Shown here: positions 41,801 to 50,644 of the stretch, piece by piece
Layout of the letters: every line of letters begins with the position of its first letter
How positions within the stretch are numbered: position 1 is the stretch's first letter
Source of the DNA: Jeotgalibaca arthritidis
GTDB taxonomy: Bacteria > Bacillota > Bacilli > Lactobacillales > Aerococcaceae
Reading direction: 5' to 3'
Assembly (NCBI RefSeq): GCF_011100465.1
Contig: NZ_CP049740.1
Coordinates: 561,857 to 625,856, forward strand
DNA: 64,000 bases
Made by a program: the position numbers and the translations under genes
The notes under the pieces: generated by a model
Seen by the model: only the letters and a program-made list of their open reading frames with translations
Databases searched by the model: none
What the model was told of the DNA's origin: nothing

Positions 41801-42358
41801 GTTCAATGCATAAATATCCATGATGTCCCCACGAACACTAAACTCACCTGGTGAAGCTACCATACTCTCGCGTTCATAGCCCATTGCGACTAATTTTTCT
41901 GGCAGTTGTTCAAAGTCAATTTCATTCCCAATATCAAAGGTTAGTACGTGATTACGCCAAATTGAAACGGGTGCTAATAACTTTTTAAATCCAGCCGTTG
42001 GAACAACAACAATCCCTTTTTCACCACTTTCTAAAAAATGAAGGGCTTCAACCCGCTGACTACGATATTCAGGCGAAGAAAAGGCTAATTCTACAGCCAG
42101 TGACTCTTCCACTGGAAATAAAAAGGTAGGAATTGTTGGATTAATTTGACTGATATCTTCATATAGTTGTGTTGCCTGTAACAGGTTAGCTGCCCAAACA
42201 ACAATCGGCCCGTCTAACTCATCATAGACCATAGTCGTTAGTAAATTTCTTGCTGAACCAGATATACCCGTTACTAATTGATTACCTGCTTCTCTAGCCT
42301 GACTAATTAAATCTGCTAGCAAAGTTGATCGTTTTAAATAGGCTTGTATGTCTTTCAT
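38837..42358 (-). CDS. mfd: transcription-repair coupling factor Mfd
   Basis: An 1173-residue translocase that removes RNA polymerase stalled at DNA lesions and recruits UvrA. It contains the N-terminal UvrB-like region, the RNA-polymerase-interacting CarD-like domain (LSAGDFVVHVNHGIGKYTGM near 500), helicase motifs GDVGYGKTEVA and VDEEQRFGV and the C-terminal TRCF domain. Full length. It lies between pth and the flippase, as in B. subtilis. Confidence 0.98.
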   Translation of the reverse strand: MKDIQAYLKRSTLLADLISQAREAGNQLVTGISGSARNLLTTMVYDELDGPIVVWAANLLQATQLYEDISQINPTIPTFLFPVEESLAVELAFSSPEYRSQRVEALHFLESGEKGIVVVPTAGFKKLLAPVSIWRNHVLTFDIGNEIDFEQLPEKLVAMGYERESMVASPGEFSVRGDIMDIYALNEEYPIRIEFFGSEVDRMRFFEPTTQKSFDEAVESVMVLPAQDTIFPPYILQEQVEEIEKKVKKAEKSIKNEDVKKRLAVFFNDFIEKAQLGELPQNPKMYTSLFYPQMTTIMDYMSKDTLIVMDEYGRTLESERTQNMEAADWEEMKIGEGVLLPKQQMTADIRDVVKQSEHRKLFYSLFQKGLGNIRFTAVHPIQYRGLLQFFGQMPMVKSEVDRWLKQDATVFMVVPDKERAEKVHQVFLDFDIESVIIGQDGFIENHVNIVVGGMAAGFELPMRKLVVMTEKELFNKATKRQPRRQKMSNAERLKSYTELSAGDFVVHVNHGIGKYTGMETIVVDGVNQDYISILYQDGAKLFIPVTQLHLVQKYVSSESKTPKVNKLGGTEWAKTKKKVASRVEDIADELIELYAKRESEKGYAFPPDNQDQVDFENRFPYTETDDQLRSIEEIKKDMQKEKPMDRLLVGDVGYGKTEVAMRAIFKAVLEGKQAAFLVPTTILAQQHYESLVQRFEDLPFEIGLLSRFRTKKQQEETIEGIRKGSVDIIVGTHRLISKDVVFFDLGLLVVDEEQRFGVKHKERLKALKSTVDVLTLTATPIPRTLHMSMLGVRDLSVIETPPANRYPVQTYVMEQNMAAVRDGIEREMARGGQAFYVYNRVETIERKADEIRVLVPDCRVGVAHGQMTEVQLENIMMDFVEGVYDVLVTTTIIETGVDIPNANTLFVENADYMGLSQLYQLRGRVGRTNRIAYAYLMHQRDKILSEVSEKRLQAIKDFTELGSGFKIAMRDLSIRGAGNLLGAQQHGFIDSVGFDLYSEMLSEAVERKRGKGSRRKQVNVEIDLAINAYIPATYIEDERQKIDMYKRIQQLKNEDDFYEIQDDFQDRFGDLPEEVTYLAQVGLIRHYAELAEAEQLKRQGDIVHITFDKEGTKRLQGVAIFEALSSIPLRAQVNMKKDQLVVSIQIHKVAIPAWMDHLKAFLEASVAEQKEES

Positions 42359-42412
42359 GTTTATCTCCTTGCTTTATCATTCTACGTGCAAATAGGCTCA
42401 GCAAAGCTGAAC

Positions 42413-42982
42413 CTACTTGCGTTGATTAAATTTATTCATAGTAGAGAGAAAATCGTCGCCGCTAATAAAATCATCAATAGCTTTAACGCTCTCTTTTACT
42501 GAAAATAGAACATCTCCATGTTCCTCTTCTGGGAAAGGACTGAGCACATGTTGAACCACTGACATATTTGCTGGTGGTCTACCAACCCCTACTCGAATAC
42601 GGTTAAACTCTTGTGTCCCAATATGTTGAATTAAACTCTTAATACCATTATGGCCGCCAGCGCTTCCCTTTTGGCGAAGACGAATACGTCCAACCGGCAT
42701 ATCCATATCATCATAGACAACGACTAACTCGTCAATGTCCACATCAAAGTAGTCCATAAACGGTCGAACAGCGCGACCCGAATCGTTCATGTAGGTCATC
42801 GGTTTAATAAAGAGTATTTTTTCACCCTTTACCCGTTCTTCTAAATAAAGTGCATCAAATTTATTTTTATTAAAGCTTGTATTATTCTGATAAGCCCATT
42901 CATCTAAGGTTATAAAACCAATATTGTGTTTCGTATTGGTGTATTTAGGTCCTGGATTGCCCAAGCCGATGATCATTTTCAT
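42413..42982 (-). CDS. pth: peptidyl-tRNA hydrolase
   Basis: Releases peptides from prematurely dropped peptidyl-tRNA. Start set at 42982 (MKMIIGLGNPGPKYTNTKHNIGF), giving 189 residues. The reading frame runs upstream to 43066, but that extension is unlike the family, and GGATGAAACTC can serve as binding site. The catalytic His is in NTKHN; VYDDMDMPVG and GSAGGHNGIKS are conserved. It is followed by mfd. Confidence 0.95.
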   Translation of the reverse strand: MKMIIGLGNPGPKYTNTKHNIGFITLDEWAYQNNTSFNKNKFDALYLEERVKGEKILFIKPMTYMNDSGRAVRPFMDYFDVDIDELVVVYDDMDMPVGRIRLRQKGSAGGHNGIKSLIQHIGTQEFNRIRVGVGRPPANMSVVQHVLSPFPEEEHGDVLFSVKESVKAIDDFISGDDFLSTMNKFNQRK

Positions 42983-43140
42983 GAGTTTCATCCATTCTTC
43001 TGTCATTTTTCTAATGAACGCCAAAAAGCTGCACGTCATCGTCCAGTAGTGCCAATAGTATAGCATAATTTCATTTAAAATAGTAAAGAAAGCTCAGCAC
43101 CTTTTCTCCTGATAAAATAGTAATAAATTCACGCCATAAG

Positions 43141-43149
43141 TGGTATACT
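43141..43149 (+). promoter_or_regulatory. extended -10 promoter of ldh
   Basis: TGGTATACT fits an extended -10 element; no good -35 is present 17 bp upstream. GGAGGTAATAAA then precedes the ATG. I saw no cre or Rex box. Confidence 0.6.
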
Positions 43150-43193
43150 AAAGGCAGTAATGATTTTATACAGCTTTAATTGGAGGTAATAAA

Positions 43194-44165
43194 ATGGTTG
43201 AAACAAAACGAAAAAACAGTCAGAAAATAATCCTCATCGGTGACGGTGCCGTTGGTTCTAGTTACGCATTTGCACTTGTGACACAAAATATTGGTCGTGA
43301 ACTAGGTATCATTGATATGAACGTTGCTAAAACAGAAGGCGACGCGATTGATTTATCTGATGCTCTTGCTTTTACAAGTCCTAAACATATCTATGCAGCC
43401 ACTTACGCTGATTGTAAAGATGCTGATTTAATTGTTTTAACAGCCGGCGCAGCTCAAAAGCCTGGTGAAACACGCCTTGATTTAATTAGTAAAAACCTTA
43501 AAATTTTCAAAAGCATTATTGATCAAGTTATGGCAACAGGATTTGATGGTATTTTCTTAGTAGCTACCAATCCCGTTGATATTTTAACTTATGCTACTTG
43601 GAAATTCTCTGGTTTACCAGCAAGTCGTGTGATTGGTTCAGGAACGTCTCTTGATAGCGCACGCTTCCGCCAAGAAATTGCCCGTAAAGTCAATGTCGAT
43701 GCTCGTAATGTTCATGCTTATATTTTAGGTGAGCACGGCGACACTGAGTTCCCCGTTTGGTCACATGCTAATATTGGTGGCTTGCAACTGTATGAATGGA
43801 TTAAACAAAATGATGAAACAGTTGATGAAGATGAATTGCTAGAAGTCTTTTATTCTGTTCGTGATGCAGCTTACCGTATTATTGAGAAAAAAGGCGCTAC
43901 TTTCTATGGTATTGCCGTTTCGCTAGCTCGTATTACAAAAGCGATTTTCAATGATGAGAATGCGATTTTACCGCTCTCTGTTTATTTAGATGGTGAGTAC
44001 GGTCAACATGATGTCTTCATCGGTGTCCCTGCCGTTATTAACCGCGACGGGATTAGAAAAGCAATCGAAATTCCGTTGACGGACGTTGAAAAGGGTAACT
44101 TGCAACATTCTGCTGATACACTTCGTAAAGTCATTAAGGATTCTTTCGCAGAACTTGATGTTTAA
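43194..44165 (+). CDS. ldh: L-lactate dehydrogenase
   Basis: Reduces pyruvate to L-lactate with NADH, the main NAD-regenerating step in homolactic fermentation. The 323 residues include the NAD-binding [13 protein letters not shown] (18-30) and the active-site loop [13 protein letters not shown] with catalytic His. It is a single-gene plus-strand unit with its own promoter and terminator, inserted between pth and prs on the opposite strand from its neighbours. Confidence 0.97.
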   Translation: MVETKRKNSQKIILIGDGAVGSSYAFALVTQNIGRELGIIDMNVAKTEGDAIDLSDALAFTSPKHIYAATYADCKDADLIVLTAGAAQKPGETRLDLISKNLKIFKSIIDQVMATGFDGIFLVATNPVDILTYATWKFSGLPASRVIGSGTSLDSARFRQEIARKVNVDARNVHAYILGEHGDTEFPVWSHANIGGLQLYEWIKQNDETVDEDELLEVFYSVRDAAYRIIEKKGATFYGIAVSLARITKAIFNDENAILPLSVYLDGEYGQHDVFIGVPAVINRDGIRKAIEIPLTDVEKGNLQHSADTLRKVIKDSFAELDV

Positions 44166-44174
44166 TAAAAAATT

Positions 44175-44219
44175 AGAAAGCTGCTCCAAAACGCTATTGT
44201 TTTGGAGTAGCTTTCTTTA
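44175..44219 (+). terminator. terminator after ldh
   Basis: AGAAAGCT and CTCCAAAA pair with TTTTGGAG and AGCTTTCT around a short loop, followed by TTTATTTG. Confidence 0.85.
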
Positions 44220-44239
44220 TTTGCTCGAGCCATTTTGTC

Positions 44240-44266
44240 GATACAGCTCATAAATAGTGCTGTATC
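44240..44266. other. hairpin between the ldh and prs terminators
   Basis: GATACAGC and GCTGTATC form a perfect 8-bp stem with an 11-nt loop and no U-tract. It lies between two convergent terminators. Confidence 0.55.
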
Positions 44267-44277
44267 TTACATCAACA

Positions 44278-44332
44278 CAAAAAAATAAAGCCGGCAGGAT
44301 GTTTTTCAACATCTTGCTGGCTTTATTTTGTA
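44278..44332 (-). terminator. terminator after prs
   Basis: Minus strand AAATAAAGCC, GATGTT and GCAGG-type arms form a long stem with GAAAA at the tip, followed by TTTTTTTGT. Its arms are near-symmetrical, so it may act for ldh too. Confidence 0.85.
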
Positions 44333-44334
44333 TA

Positions 44335-45321
44335 TTAATCTAGCATTCTGAATTTTTCTTGGAATAGTGGACTAACAGAACGGTTTTCGTGGATACGTTT
44401 GATTGCTTCTGCAATTAATTGTGCAACTGAAACTTGAACCAGTTTAGGTGTCATTTTTTCTTCTGGCAGATTAATTGAATCTGTCACAATAACTTCTTTA
44501 ATAACAGAATTTTCTAAACGATCCATAGCAGGTCCTGATAAAACAGCATGCGTACAGCACGCGTATACTTCAACTGCACCTGCATCTTGTAAAGCTTGAG
44601 CAGCAAGTGTAATCGTACCAGCAGTATCAATCATGTCATCAATCAAGATACATTTTTTACCTTTAACATCTCCGATGATGTTCATCACTTCTGCAACGTT
44701 CGCTTTAGGACGACGTTTATCGATAATAGCGATTGGTGCATGGATGAATTCTGCTAACTTACGTGCGCGTGTCACACCACCATGATCAGGTGATACAACA
44801 ACAACATCGTCAGAATTTAACTTATCATTGTCTAAGAAATAGTTTGCTAATAATGGTGATCCTAGTAAGTGGTCAACCGGCATATCAAAGAACCCTTGGA
44901 TTTGTGGTGCGTGTAAGTCTAATGCTAACACACGATCCGCTCCAGCCATCGTAATCATGTTCGCAACTAGTTTCGCTGTAATTGGCTCACGTGATTGTGC
45001 TTTACGATCCTGACGTGCATAACCATAGTATGGTAATACCACGTTAATTGTTTTTGCACTTGCACGTCTCAATGCATCGATCATAATCAATAGCTCCATC
45101 AAATGGTCGTTAACTGGGTAACTTGTTGATTGAATAATGTACACATGTGCCCCACGAATACTTTCATCGATGTTGATTTTGACTTCTCCATCACTAAATT
45201 GTGTTGAAGATACTACGCCTAATTCCACGCCTACTTCTTTTGCGATTTTTTCAGCCAATGGTAAATTGGAACTCAAAGAAAAAATCTTCAATTTTGGGTC
45301 TTTATACTGTTCTGTTATCAT
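44335..45321 (-). CDS. prs: ribose-phosphate pyrophosphokinase
   Basis: Makes PRPP from ribose 5-phosphate and ATP, feeding purine, pyrimidine, histidine and NAD synthesis. The 328-residue protein shows [11 protein letters not shown] and the PRPP loop [13 protein letters not shown], both conserved. CGGAGGCAGAT precedes the ATG at 45321. It follows glmU by 80 nt, the usual glmU-prs pair. Confidence 0.97.
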   Translation of the reverse strand: MITEQYKDPKLKIFSLSSNLPLAEKIAKEVGVELGVVSSTQFSDGEVKINIDESIRGAHVYIIQSTSYPVNDHLMELLIMIDALRRASAKTINVVLPYYGYARQDRKAQSREPITAKLVANMITMAGADRVLALDLHAPQIQGFFDMPVDHLLGSPLLANYFLDNDKLNSDDVVVVSPDHGGVTRARKLAEFIHAPIAIIDKRRPKANVAEVMNIIGDVKGKKCILIDDMIDTAGTITLAAQALQDAGAVEVYACCTHAVLSGPAMDRLENSVIKEVIVTDSINLPEEKMTPKLVQVSVAQLIAEAIKRIHENRSVSPLFQEKFRMLD

Positions 45322-45401
45322 ATCTGCCTCCGCTAACCATTCATTCTTTTTTTGAAAATACCCTTCACTTATAATAATAAGCTTTTCTAAAAATAATACA
45401 A

Positions 45402-46787
45402 CTATCCTTTTTGATTATTTGAAGCCGGTAGTTTTCCCCAGTAACCTTTTTTGTTTTCTTGACGACTTCTCGCAATACCAAGTGCTCCTTCTGGAACGTC
45501 TTTCGTAATGGTTGAACCAGCCGCTAAAAAGGCATTTTTAGCCACATCAACTGGTGCGATAATATTCACGTTGCAACCAATAAATGAGTTGTCACCGATT
45601 GTCGAACGATGTTTTTTTGCACCATCGTAGTTAACAAAAACCGTGCCACAGCCAACGTTAATATTTTCGCCTAAATCAGCATCGCCTACATAAGTTAAAT
45701 GACCAACTTTAGTATCTTTACCGACAACTGCGTTTTTCACTTCAACAAAGTTACCAATATGAACCGCTTCACCGATTGTCGAGTTTGGACGAATATGGCT
45801 GTAAGGCCCTATATTACTGTAATCTGCCATTTGTGATTGCTCAATCATTGAGCTCGTAACTTTAACAAAGTTACCAATGGTTGAGTCAACAATTTCTGAA
45901 TGTGCACCAATAAAGCATTCTTGGCCAATAACGGTTTGCCCCTTTAATGAGACACCTGCTTCAACAATGGTATCCGAACCAATCACAACTTCTGATTCAA
46001 TATAAGTATTATTGGGATCAATTATTGTCACACCGTTACGCATATGTTTTTCGTTAATACGATTCTTCATTAAAGTCGCTGCTTCTGCTAATGCCACACG
46101 GTCATTAACGCCAAGCGCTTCTGCCATATCAGCCATTTGATAGGCTGAAACAATATCGCCTTGGGCTTTGATAATTTCAATCACATCTGGTAAATAATAT
46201 TCACCTTGTGCATTTTCGTTTTTAACTTGAGCAAGCGCCTGGAAAAGAGCCTCATTATCAAAAACATAAGTCCCTGTGTTGATCTCTTGTACTTTTGCTT
46301 CTTCTTCGCTTGAATCTTTTTGTTCCACAATCTTTTCAACAAGTTGGTCCGCATTACGAATCACTCGGCCATAGCCAAATGGATTTTCTGCATGAGCTGA
46401 TAGTACGGTTGCTTTTGCTTGTTGTGCTTCGTGATGGTCAACTAGTTTTTGTAAGGTTTCAGCAGTTAGAAGCGGTGTATCACCACAAATAACCAATGTT
46501 GTTCCTTTTTCGTTGCCAATTGCTGGTTTAGCTTGCAACACAGCATGGCCTGTTCCAAGTTGTTCTGCTTGTAGAACATAGTCAGAACGATTGCCCACTG
46601 TTTCTTTAACAGCTTCAGCGCCGTGACCAACGATGGTAACGACTTTGTCGACTCCTGCTTGTTCAACTTGGTCAATCACATGTTCAACCATTGCCTTCCC
46701 ACAAACTTGGTGAAGTACTTTATAAAGTTTACTTTTCATTCTGGTCCCTTGACCAGCTGCAAGAACAATTGCATAACGTTTCGTCAT
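45402..46787 (-). CDS. glmU: bifunctional GlmU (UDP-GlcNAc pyrophosphorylase / GlcN-1-P acetyltransferase)
   Basis: Makes UDP-N-acetylglucosamine for peptidoglycan and teichoic acids. Start set at 46787 ([19 protein letters not shown]) after AAGGAGAAAGTTAT, giving 461 residues. The N-terminal uridyltransferase has [18 protein letters not shown]; the C-terminal half is a left-handed beta helix of hexapeptide repeats ([20 protein letters not shown]). An upstream in-frame codon at 46817 contains the binding site and is rejected. Confidence 0.97.
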   Translation of the reverse strand: MTKRYAIVLAAGQGTRMKSKLYKVLHQVCGKAMVEHVIDQVEQAGVDKVVTIVGHGAEAVKETVGNRSDYVLQAEQLGTGHAVLQAKPAIGNEKGTTLVICGDTPLLTAETLQKLVDHHEAQQAKATVLSAHAENPFGYGRVIRNADQLVEKIVEQKDSSEEEAKVQEINTGTYVFDNEALFQALAQVKNENAQGEYYLPDVIEIIKAQGDIVSAYQMADMAEALGVNDRVALAEAATLMKNRINEKHMRNGVTIIDPNNTYIESEVVIGSDTIVEAGVSLKGQTVIGQECFIGAHSEIVDSTIGNFVKVTSSMIEQSQMADYSNIGPYSHIRPNSTIGEAVHIGNFVEVKNAVVGKDTKVGHLTYVGDADLGENINVGCGTVFVNYDGAKKHRSTIGDNSFIGCNVNIIAPVDVAKNAFLAAGSTITKDVPEGALGIARSRQENKKGYWGKLPASNNQKG

Positions 46788-46826
46788 ATAACTTTCTCCT
46801 TCATTTATCTGAATCACACATCAAAC

Positions 46827-46855
46827 ATCGTACCCGAAAAAAAGCGAACAATCAA
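46827..46855 (-). promoter_or_regulatory. promoter of glmU-prs
   Basis: Minus strand TTGATT, 17 bp, TACGAT. Confidence 0.6.
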
Positions 46856-46934
46856 CTTTTGTAAGGGCTTGACTATCTAATTTTCCTTATTTTCTCATAT
46901 TATTTTGGCTCTGTACAATAATAATTGACTTAAA

Positions 46935-46967
46935 AAGAAAAAACCCCGTACACATGTACAGGGTTTG
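46935..46967 (-). terminator. terminator after purR
   Basis: Minus strand AAACCCTGTAC, loop ATGT, GTACGGGGTTTTTT. Confidence 0.9.
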
Positions 46968-46971
46968 TAAC

Positions 46972-47790
46972 TTATTCGTCAAAATAACTTCCTAAGCCAA
47001 CTTTCATAGCGCGATTACGCAAATCGATTTCGTTCACACGAATCAATGATACGTAATCATCAGTTTCTTTATTATCTGTGTAGGCTGCTTCAGCAAAGAC
47101 AGTTACACCTACTGTTTCTGAATCAAACTCTTCAATCATGCTGCGCATCCCGTTAACGGTTCCGCCGCCTTTCATAAAGTCGTCGACAATCAGCACACGA
47201 GAGCCACTTGGCAAGCTGCGTTTAGATAATTCCATTTTTTCAATACGATCCGATGAACCAGACACATAATTAATGCTGACTGTCGAGCCTTCTGTGATTT
47301 TTGAATCACGTCTAACAATCACAAATGGCACATTCAAATAGTTGGCTACCGCTTGAGCAATCGGTACCCCTTTTGTAGCAACGGTCATTACAGCCGTTAC
47401 ATTTTGGTCCTTATACTTAGCAGCAATAATACGACCAATCTGTTGCAGAACTTCTGGATCGCCTAATATATCTGACAAGTAAACATAGCCGCCTGGCAAC
47501 AAGCGCTCTTTAGACGTCATGTAATCACATAAGTGATTGATATAGTCTTTTGCTTCGTCCCAAGGTATAGACGGTGTAAAACGAACGCCACCGGCTGCTC
47601 CCGGAAGTGTTTCGATGATTCCGAAACCATTCGTTTCAAATGTCCGTTTGATAATTGTTAAGTCTTCACTAATTGATGATTTAGCTGATTTATATTTTTG
47701 TGCAAAGTAAGTTAAAGAAATCAAAGTATGAGGATGGTTTAACAAATAATGTGTCATATCCACAAGTCGATCACTACGTTTTATTTTCAC
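46972..47790 (-). CDS. purR: PurR, purine operon regulator
   Basis: A 272-residue regulator with an N-terminal winged-helix domain (LVDMTHYLLNHPHTLISLTY and SAKSSISEDLTIIKRTF) and a C-terminal phosphoribosyltransferase-like domain with the PRPP motif VLIVDDFMKGGGT. PRPP modulates DNA binding in the family. I chose a GTG start at 47790 (KIKRSDRLVDM), nine bases after AAAGGAG; the frame is open to 47907, but that extension has no family resemblance. A PurBox-like site upstream suggests autoregulation. Confidence 0.94.
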   Translation of the reverse strand: MKIKRSDRLVDMTHYLLNHPHTLISLTYFAQKYKSAKSSISEDLTIIKRTFETNGFGIIETLPGAAGGVRFTPSIPWDEAKDYINHLCDYMTSKERLLPGGYVYLSDILGDPEVLQQIGRIIAAKYKDQNVTAVMTVATKGVPIAQAVANYLNVPFVIVRRDSKITEGSTVSINYVSGSSDRIEKMELSKRSLPSGSRVLIVDDFMKGGGTVNGMRSMIEEFDSETVGVTVFAEAAYTDNKETDDYVSLIRVNEIDLRNRAMKVGLGSYFDE

Positions 47791-47863
47791 AGGTGCATTC
47801 TCCTTTAAGTTAACTAAGATTATTATAGCGGTTCTCCCAACAAAAAGAAAGTTTTTATTTCCT

Positions 47864-47876
47864 AACGTTCGCATTT
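47864..47876 (-). promoter_or_regulatory. PurBox-like site upstream of purR
   Basis: Minus strand AAATGCGAACGTT, matching the remembered PurBox consensus AWWWCCGAACWWT at 11 of 13 positions including CGAAC. It lies upstream of a TATAAT -10 at about 47810-47815. Confidence 0.55.
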
Positions 47877-47887
47877 GTTTCACTTTT

Positions 47888-47926
47888 ATAAACAAAAGCA
47901 AGAGCAATGTTCTGCTCTTGCTTTGT
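47888..47926 (-). terminator. terminator after the zinc ABC operon
   Basis: Minus strand CAAAGCAAGAGCA pairs with TGCTCTTGCTTTTG, with a T-rich tail. Confidence 0.8.
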
Positions 47927-47936
47927 TTTTCTGATT

Positions 47937-48755
47937 TTAATTTGCTTTTTTTGGTTTTTGAAGGGATTTAAAAATACTAACCACTATAAATAAAAAGACA
48001 AACATTAAGGTGATTGTCGCACCAGGTGGCGTTCCGAATTCATATGACGCAAATAAACCGCCATACATACCGATTAAACTAATCGCAATTCCTGTCCAGA
48101 TTACCATCTTGAAGCTGTTAACCAATCGCATGGCGATGGCTGCCGGCAAGACTAAAATAGCTGATACGAGTAAGGAACCGGTGATTGGCATAATCACACT
48201 AATGGCAACACCCGTTAAAATAGAAATAAATAATGACATCCACCGAACAGGCAATCCTGCTGTTAAGGCTGTATCTTCATCAAATAATAAAACATATAAT
48301 GGCTTTCTAAAGATATAGTAAAGTCCGACAATCACTAAAGTTAGCATAAATAAGGTTGTAATTTGACTCTGATCAATGGTTACAATCGACCCGAATAAGA
48401 ACTGTTCGATATTAGCCGTTTGTCGGCCAGAAACAAAACTCATTAAGACTAGCGCCACTGCCATACCAGTTGACATTAAAATAGCAACCGAAATTTCAGA
48501 ATAGCCTCTAAAGACGCCCCTTAAATACTCAATGCCAATCGCTACTAGAATAACGATAAAAATAGTTGTAATCGTTGGGTTAACGCCAATTAGAATACCT
48601 AAGGCAATTCCCGCCAGTGAAACATGAGAAAGGGTATCTGCCATCAAGGATTGACGACGTAAAATGAGCGTTAGACCCAATATCGGTGCAATAATCCCAA
48701 TTAATGTTGATGCTTGGAATGCTCTTTGCATGAATCCATAGAAAAACATCTCCAC
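47937..48755 (-). CDS. znuB: zinc ABC transporter permease
   Basis: A 272-residue membrane protein of the ABC-3 metal permease family with about seven to nine hydrophobic segments and the conserved RRQSLMADTLSHVSLAGIALG near 33-53. I accept a GTG start at 48755, eight bases after AAAGGAG, inside the end of znuC (55-nt overlap). An ATG two codons later is also possible. It is the last gene of the znuA-znuC-znuB unit. Confidence 0.92.
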   Translation of the reverse strand: MEMFFYGFMQRAFQASTLIGIIAPILGLTLILRRQSLMADTLSHVSLAGIALGILIGVNPTITTIFIVILVAIGIEYLRGVFRGYSEISVAILMSTGMAVALVLMSFVSGRQTANIEQFLFGSIVTIDQSQITTLFMLTLVIVGLYYIFRKPLYVLLFDEDTALTAGLPVRWMSLFISILTGVAISVIMPITGSLLVSAILVLPAAIAMRLVNSFKMVIWTGIAISLIGMYGGLFASYEFGTPPGATITLMFVFLFIVVSIFKSLQKPKKAN

Positions 48756-49408
48756 GGCGAATTCTCCTTTCTGACAAGCTTAATTTGACGGTCCATGTAA
48801 GCCTTAATATCTTCGTGTTCATGGGTTACCATAATAATAGCTTTATTATGGATCTGTGAATTATGACGAAGAAGTCCATAAAAACGTTCGCGCGACTCCT
48901 TATCCATACCAGTCGTTGGCTCATCAAGAACAAATAAATCAGGATCAGTTGCAAAAATACGTGCAAGGGCAATCCGTTGCTTTTGCCCTCCTGACAACTC
49001 ACCAATTTTTTTATTACGCATTTCCCACATTCCTACTGATTCAAGGGATTTTCTGACATGCTCATGATCTTCTTCGTCTAGTTTTTTAAACCAACGATTA
49101 TTTTGATAGCGGCCAGACTCAACAAATTCTAATACCTTGCTTGGGAAGCCAATATTGAATGATGAAATTTGTTGTGGCGCATAGCCTACCATCAATTTCT
49201 CACCACGAATATTTGTTTTCGATACTGTTGCAGTTCCTTTTTGTGGATGTAGCAAGCCTAAAATACTTTTTAATAAAGTTGATTTCGCTGCACCATTCTC
49301 ACCCGTTAAAATAACAAATTCACCGGCTTCAACAGAAAAACTAATATCCTCTAGAACGGGTTCACCATCATAAGAAAATGATAAATGATCGACATTAATA
49401 TAATCCAA
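48701..49408 (-). CDS. znuC: zinc ABC transporter ATP-binding protein
   Basis: A 235-residue ATPase with Walker A GENGAAKST (GENGAGKST in most relatives), signature LSGGQKQR and Walker B LFVLDEPT followed by TGMD. The Ala for Gly in the P-loop is conservative; the catalytic Lys and Ser remain. The last 18 residues overlap the start of znuB. It lies 20 nt after the binding-protein gene. Confidence 0.93.
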   Translation of the reverse strand: MDYINVDHLSFSYDGEPVLEDISFSVEAGEFVILTGENGAAKSTLLKSILGLLHPQKGTATVSKTNIRGEKLMVGYAPQQISSFNIGFPSKVLEFVESGRYQNNRWFKKLDEEDHEHVRKSLESVGMWEMRNKKIGELSGGQKQRIALARIFATDPDLFVLDEPTTGMDKESRERFYGLLRHNSQIHNKAIIMVTHEHEDIKAYMDRQIKLVRKENSPWRCFSMDSCKEHSKHQH

Positions 49409-49428
49409 GATAACGCTCCTTTCTCTTT

Positions 49429-50385
49429 TTAGTGAATGGTTTTCTGTAATGCCTCTAAATTATCGCGCATCACACTCATATAATTTGCGCCTGCTTCAAG
49501 GTCTACTGTTGTAATACCTTCAATCGCACTTAACTGTTCTAATGAAACAGCAGTTTCAGCAGCTAATGTTTCAGCAACTTTTGAGCTCGCTGAATCTTGA
49601 TAATAAATGGCTTTGATATCATTTTCATTGATAAAACGACCAATTTCAGCCATTTTACTTGGACTGACTTCTTGATCAGATGTTAAAGATGAAATGGGCA
49701 TTTCTTCTAATTGATAGCGTCTTGCTAAGTAACCAAATGCCGCGTGCTGAACGACAAAAATACGGTGCTCTGCCCCTTCAAATGCTGCTTGGTAATCAGC
49801 ATCCAATTGTTGTAATTCTTCCATATATGCTTGAGTATTTTCTTGGTAGCTAGTTGCTTGTTCTGGATCAATAGCTGAAATCTCTTCTGCGATATGCGCA
49901 ACCATATCTTGCGCTAATACAGGATCTAACCAAACATGGGGGTCCACTGCATGACTATGGTCATGATCGTGATCATGGTCATCTGCTTCATGGTCATGGT
50001 CATCTTCGTTCTCAAATAAATCCATACCGGCTGTTGCCTCAATGACGAGGACATCACTATCAGTTAATGTTGCTAGAACATCGGGCACCCACGTTTCCAT
50101 ATAATCGCTGCTATAAACAAAGACATCCGCTTCAGAAATCTGTGCTAACTCTTTTGGCGTTGGTTCGTAGCTATGTGAATCTTGTCCTGCTGATAGTAGA
50201 TTCATTATTGTACCATTTTCTCCAACAACTTGCTTAGTAAATTCATAGACAGGGTAAAATGTTGTTACAACCGATAATCCTTCCTCACTAGATGGACTAG
50301 CCTGATTGCTAGATTGGCAACTTGCTAAGACTACTGTTGCTAACAACGCTACAATACTTGTTCTTATCTTATTTAATCGTCTCAT
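49429..50385 (-). CDS. znuA: zinc-binding lipoprotein of the ABC transporter
   Basis: A cluster A-I substrate-binding protein that captures metal outside the cell. Start at 50385 (MRRLNKIRTSIVALLATVVL) after AGAGGTG, giving 318 residues. The lipobox is LASC with the modified Cys at about 23. The His/Asp-rich loop DHDHDHDHSHAVDPHVW near 130 indicates zinc. It lacks the C-terminal ZinT-like domain of streptococcal AdcA, so it resembles ZnuA or AdcAII. The operon carries a Zur-type box. Confidence 0.92.
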   Translation of the reverse strand: MRRLNKIRTSIVALLATVVLASCQSSNQASPSSEEGLSVVTTFYPVYEFTKQVVGENGTIMNLLSAGQDSHSYEPTPKELAQISEADVFVYSSDYMETWVPDVLATLTDSDVLVIEATAGMDLFENEDDHDHEADDHDHDHDHSHAVDPHVWLDPVLAQDMVAHIAEEISAIDPEQATSYQENTQAYMEELQQLDADYQAAFEGAEHRIFVVQHAAFGYLARRYQLEEMPISSLTSDQEVSPSKMAEIGRFINENDIKAIYYQDSASSKVAETLAAETAVSLEQLSAIEGITTVDLEAGANYMSVMRDNLEALQKTIH

Positions 50386-50403
50386 TATCGACACCTCTTT
50401 TTT

Positions 50404-50426
50404 TAAATCGTAATCATTCCTATTTA
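50404..50426 (-). promoter_or_regulatory. Zur-box-like operator upstream of znuA
   Basis: Minus strand arms TAAATAGGAAT and ATTACGATTTA around a central G. As I recall it, the Firmicutes Zur box has arms TAAATCGTAAT and ATTACGATTTA; one arm is perfect and the other matches 9 of 11. It lies between the promoter and the start codon, so it would block transcription just after initiation. Confidence 0.8.
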
Positions 50427-50440
50427 ACCACGAAGAAAAC

Positions 50441-50468
50441 TTTATCATAGCTTACTTTGTTAAGTCAA
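50441..50468 (-). promoter_or_regulatory. promoter of znuA-znuC-znuB
   Basis: Minus strand TTGACT, 16 bp, GATAAA. The upstream stretch 50470-50598 contains no gene that I can support. Confidence 0.55.
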
Positions 50469-50598
50469 CTATAACTGACCCTTTTTTTTAATATCACTTA
50501 ATTGACATTTTGGTTTTTAAATAAAAGAAAGAACAGTTTGTTTTAAAGGCTATAATGTCTGGTCAACACATGAAAATCTATTCATAACACATTGTCAA

Positions 50599-50640
50599 TA
50601 AAAAACAAAAGAAGTTGGAATAGTATTCCAACTTCTTTTT
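50599..50640 (-). terminator. terminator after ispE
   Basis: Minus strand AGAAGTTGGAA, loop TACTA, TTCCAACTTCT, followed by TTTGTTTTTTATTG. Confidence 0.9.
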
Positions 50641-50644
50641 ATTG

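Noticed and set aside
46788-46817. Upstream in-frame starts for glmU, and likewise for adk, rpsS, rpsG, rplX, ispE, veg, znuA and pth
   Set aside because: The added residues are unlike the families and usually contain the ribosome binding site of the correct start.
48701-48755. Possible frameshift at the znuC-znuB junction
   Set aside because: znuC has normal family length, and znuB has a good ribosome binding site within the overlap, so overlapping genes explain it.
50470-50598. A possible small RNA or gene upstream of znuA (TTGACA and TATAAT words on the plus strand)
   Set aside because: The elements are not at promoter spacing and no coding frame or hairpin series is convincing.
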